Source of the DNA: CAYVUI01 sp964454745
Lineage (GTDB): Bacteria; Planctomycetota; Phycisphaerae; Sedimentisphaerales; Anaerohalosphaeraceae
Direction of reading: 5' to 3'
Length of the DNA: 34,215 nucleotides
NCBI GenBank assembly: GCA_964454745.1
Contig: CAYVUI010000037.1
Coordinates: 1-34,215, forward strand
In this document: piece after piece, positions 32,593 through 34,215 of the stretch
How positions within the stretch are numbered: the stretch's first letter is position 1
How the letters are laid out: every line of letters begins with the position of its first letter
Program-made: the position numbers and the translations under genes
The notes under the pieces: generated by a model
Databases searched by the model: none
What the model saw: the letters and a program-made list of their open reading frames with translations, nothing else
What the model was told of the DNA's origin: nothing

Positions 32593-33922
32593 ACACCGCC
32601 GTTTGATTTTTATCCTCTTTCTGCTGTGCGTCGTCCTGCCTTATCAAGCCTGGGCTGAGGAACGGTTTCCGCCGCCGGATTTCGTGGAATCCGATTACAA
32701 GATGCCCTCGGTGGATTACGTCTATTCCGCCCAGCCGCGTGCGAACCATATGGAATTTGTGGACAGCCTGGTCCTGATTGCAGCGTTGGGGATCGGGGTA
32801 TACCTGGTCTTTACAAAGCGTTCGCGCAAGTGGATTTATACGCTGATGATCTTTTCATTGATTTATTTTGGATTTATCCGGATGGGCTGTGTGTGTTCCA
32901 TCGGGGCGATCCAGAATGTTTCACTTTCCCTGTTTGACGGGGGGTATGCGCTTCCCCTGGTCGCTGCTGTTTTCTTCCTGGCCCCATTAATTTTGACGCT
33001 CTTTTACGGACGGGTGTTCTGCGGCGCGGTTTGCCCGCTTGGGGCGATCCAGGATTTCGTGCTGGTACGCCCGCTGCGGGTGCCTCTCTGGCTTGAGAGC
33101 ACGCTTCGCCTTGGGGCGTATGTTTATCTTGCGCTTTCGATTGTCTTTGCCGTAACGGGAACGGCGTTTTTGATCTGTCGGTATGATCCGTTCATTTCTT
33201 TTTTCCGCTTTAGCGGGTTATTCAATATGATTGTCCTGGGGATTTGCTTTCTTGTGATCGGGGCGTTTGTCGGACGGCCGTACTGCCGGTTTTTGTGCCC
33301 TTACGGCGTTATTCTCCGGCAGGTATCCCGGCTTTCTTCTCACAGGGTCAGCATTACGCCGGACAAATGTATAACCTGCCGCTTGTGCGAGGATGCGTGC
33401 CCCTTTAACGCGATTGATAAACCCACGGTCCGGTGGCCTGAGGAGGGATACACGTTTCGCAGGAAGCTGCTGGTGTTTTCTGTTGTGCTGCTGCCGCTGG
33501 TTACGATTTTGTCCGGGTATGCGTTCTCCCGATTCAGCGGGGTGATGGTACGGTCCAATTATTTTGTACATCTTGCAGACCAGATTGAACGTGAAGAGGC
33601 CGGTGCCGCCCTGGAACCGACCGATGCCAGCCGCGCCTTTCGGGAATCGGGGCAGACCAAAGAGCAGTTGTTTGGACAGGCAGAGATGATTCGCGGGCAG
33701 TTTCATACCGGAATGTGGATTGCGGGGCTTTTTGTCGGACTGGTGGGGGGGCTGAAACTGATTGGTCATTCGATCCAGAAAAAACGGCATGAATATACGG
33801 CCAATCCCGCCTCCTGTTTTGCCTGCGGCCGGTGTTATCAGTCTTGTCCGCGTCAGCATGCTCGTGACCGTGAGATCGATAACAACCCTGATGACAAAAT
33901 GAGCGGGAGACCAAATGCCTGA
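32585..33922 (+). CDS. NapH/NosR-like membrane 4Fe-4S protein
   Basis: The 445-residue product starts with a signal/anchor (RRLIFILFLLCVVLP), then about five or six membrane helices. The NapH/NosR hallmark pairs are CGAVCPLGAIQD and CRFLCPYGVI, with an extra MGCVCSIGAIQN in the preceding loop. Two ferredoxin sites follow: CITCRLCEDACP (about 267-278) and CFACGRCYQSCP near the C terminus. Such proteins pass electrons from quinol across the membrane to periplasmic partners. ATG 32585 is chosen because it overlaps the ferredoxin stop by 8 bases as in neighbours; the longer frame from 32438 would run inside the ferredoxin gene. NosZ, NapA and an FMN-binding domain are not seen, so denitrification is not implied. 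Confidence 0.9.
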   Translation: MSRHRRLIFILFLLCVVLPYQAWAEERFPPPDFVESDYKMPSVDYVYSAQPRANHMEFVDSLVLIAALGIGVYLVFTKRSRKWIYTLMIFSLIYFGFIRMGCVCSIGAIQNVSLSLFDGGYALPLVAAVFFLAPLILTLFYGRVFCGAVCPLGAIQDFVLVRPLRVPLWLESTLRLGAYVYLALSIVFAVTGTAFLICRYDPFISFFRFSGLFNMIVLGICFLVIGAFVGRPYCRFLCPYGVILRQVSRLSSHRVSITPDKCITCRLCEDACPFNAIDKPTVRWPEEGYTFRRKLLVFSVVLLPLVTILSGYAFSRFSGVMVRSNYFVHLADQIEREEAGAALEPTDASRAFRESGQTKEQLFGQAEMIRGQFHTGMWIAGLFVGLVGGLKLIGHSIQKKRHEYTANPASCFACGRCYQSCPRQHARDREIDNNPDDKMSGRPNA

Positions 33923-34215
33923 AGAAGTGAATGAAAACAAGATCGTCAGTCCCAATCCCTGGAAACAGGCCGCGCTTTCGACCGCGGTGGTCAGCGGCGT
34001 TTTCTCGCTGGTTTTGCTGGGGATGCTTTGTGTCAATTATGTAAAGAGCAACGTGGTTTATCCTCTCAAAAGCGAGAGGCTTGAGATGCTTAAGCTTCAC
34101 CTATCTGACAATCCAAATGATTCACAGCTTCTGGAGGAGATTCGTAAGCTGGATGTCGAGGTTCGGCAGTTCAGTGTTTACAAAACGCAGTTTGCCCGCA
34201 AGCTGACGGTTTTTC
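33915..34215 (+). CDS. Membrane-anchored protein, last gene of the operon in view (3' partial)
   Basis: An open frame starts at ATG 33915, overlapping the NapH-like stop by 8 bases, and runs off the window; 100 codons are visible. The product begins MPEEVNENKIVSPNPWKQ, has one membrane helix (about 20-45, AALSTAVVSGVFSLVLLGML), and a charged helical stretch (about 50-95, KSERLEMLKLHLSDNPNDS) that may be a coiled coil. No family is recognised from this part. The tight overlap and the reading direction make it the next member of the redox operon; it may be another envelope-anchored propeller or electron-transfer subunit (inference). Confidence 0.7.
   Translation, partial: MPEEVNENKIVSPNPWKQAALSTAVVSGVFSLVLLGMLCVNYVKSNVVYPLKSERLEMLKLHLSDNPNDSQLLEEIRKLDVEVRQFSVYKTQFARKLTVF

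Noticed and set aside
31981..33922. Nitrous-oxide or nitrate reductase cluster
   Set aside because: NapH/NosR-like features are present but no NosZ, NapA, NapB or FMN-binding NosR domain is seen in the window.
1..34215. CRISPR arrays, tRNA/rRNA genes, insertion sequences
   Set aside because: No regularly spaced repeats, cloverleaf sequences, rRNA segments or transposase motifs were recognised.

Overview
The window reads as chromosome of a Gram-negative-type, probably anaerobic bacterium, most likely a planctomycete of the Phycisphaerae/Sedimentisphaerales kind. This is inferred from gene content, not from a marker gene: a PEP-CTERM protein, many PQQ-like and NHL beta-propellers, a formate-tetrahydrofolate ligase, membrane glycosyltransferases beside a lipid-A-synthase N-terminal domain protein, a Tat-type ferredoxin and an HDOD-histidine kinase. 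No rRNA, tRNA, transposase or CRISPR array was seen.

Layout. 1-2185: 3' part of a secreted beta-helix protein. 2193-3275 (-): BioD/Pta-N-like ATPase with a possible RBS-masking stem. 3518-5436: an AT-rich island with an AAA ATPase and a RloB protein, a two-gene AbiL/RloAB-type defence module. 5677-8366: fhs and folD, the two folate-linked C1 steps between formate and methylene-THF, ending at a strong terminator. 8436-10825 (-): CvpA-like membrane protein behind a GspE/PilB ATPase with membrane helices. 10965-14671 (-): GAF-like protein, HDOD-histidine kinase, and a response regulator with an excisionase-type HTH; the last has a near-consensus promoter with an inverted repeat at its start point. 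15096-16593: inositol-monophosphatase family enzyme coupled to a membrane-anchored Cys phosphatase. 16590-21262: two tandem GT39-type membrane glycosyltransferases (-), divergent from a GT2 glycosyltransferase and a LAB_N protein (+), which looks like an envelope glycan or lipid A modification locus. 21511-22413: SUMF1-fold PEP-CTERM protein behind a consensus promoter and a repeat-bearing leader. 22704-34215: a tightly packed operon leaving the window.

Two things stand out. First, a noncoding element of about 103 bases occurs twice (14897-14999 and 20039-20141), aligns without gaps at about 80% identity, and lies upstream of two different + strand operons. It has two tandem palindromes and a -10-like hexamer exactly 97 bases downstream, so it may define a small regulon joining the phosphatase and glycosyltransferase operons. 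Second, the final operon joins a propeller lipoprotein, a GT4 glycosyltransferase, a YbbAP/MacB-like ABC exporter, two more membrane-anchored propellers, a tiny four-Cys protein, a Tat four-cluster ferredoxin and a NapH/NosR-like membrane iron-sulfur protein, mostly with overlapping stops and starts. This combination suggests an undescribed envelope redox/export system; its function cannot be read from sequence alone.
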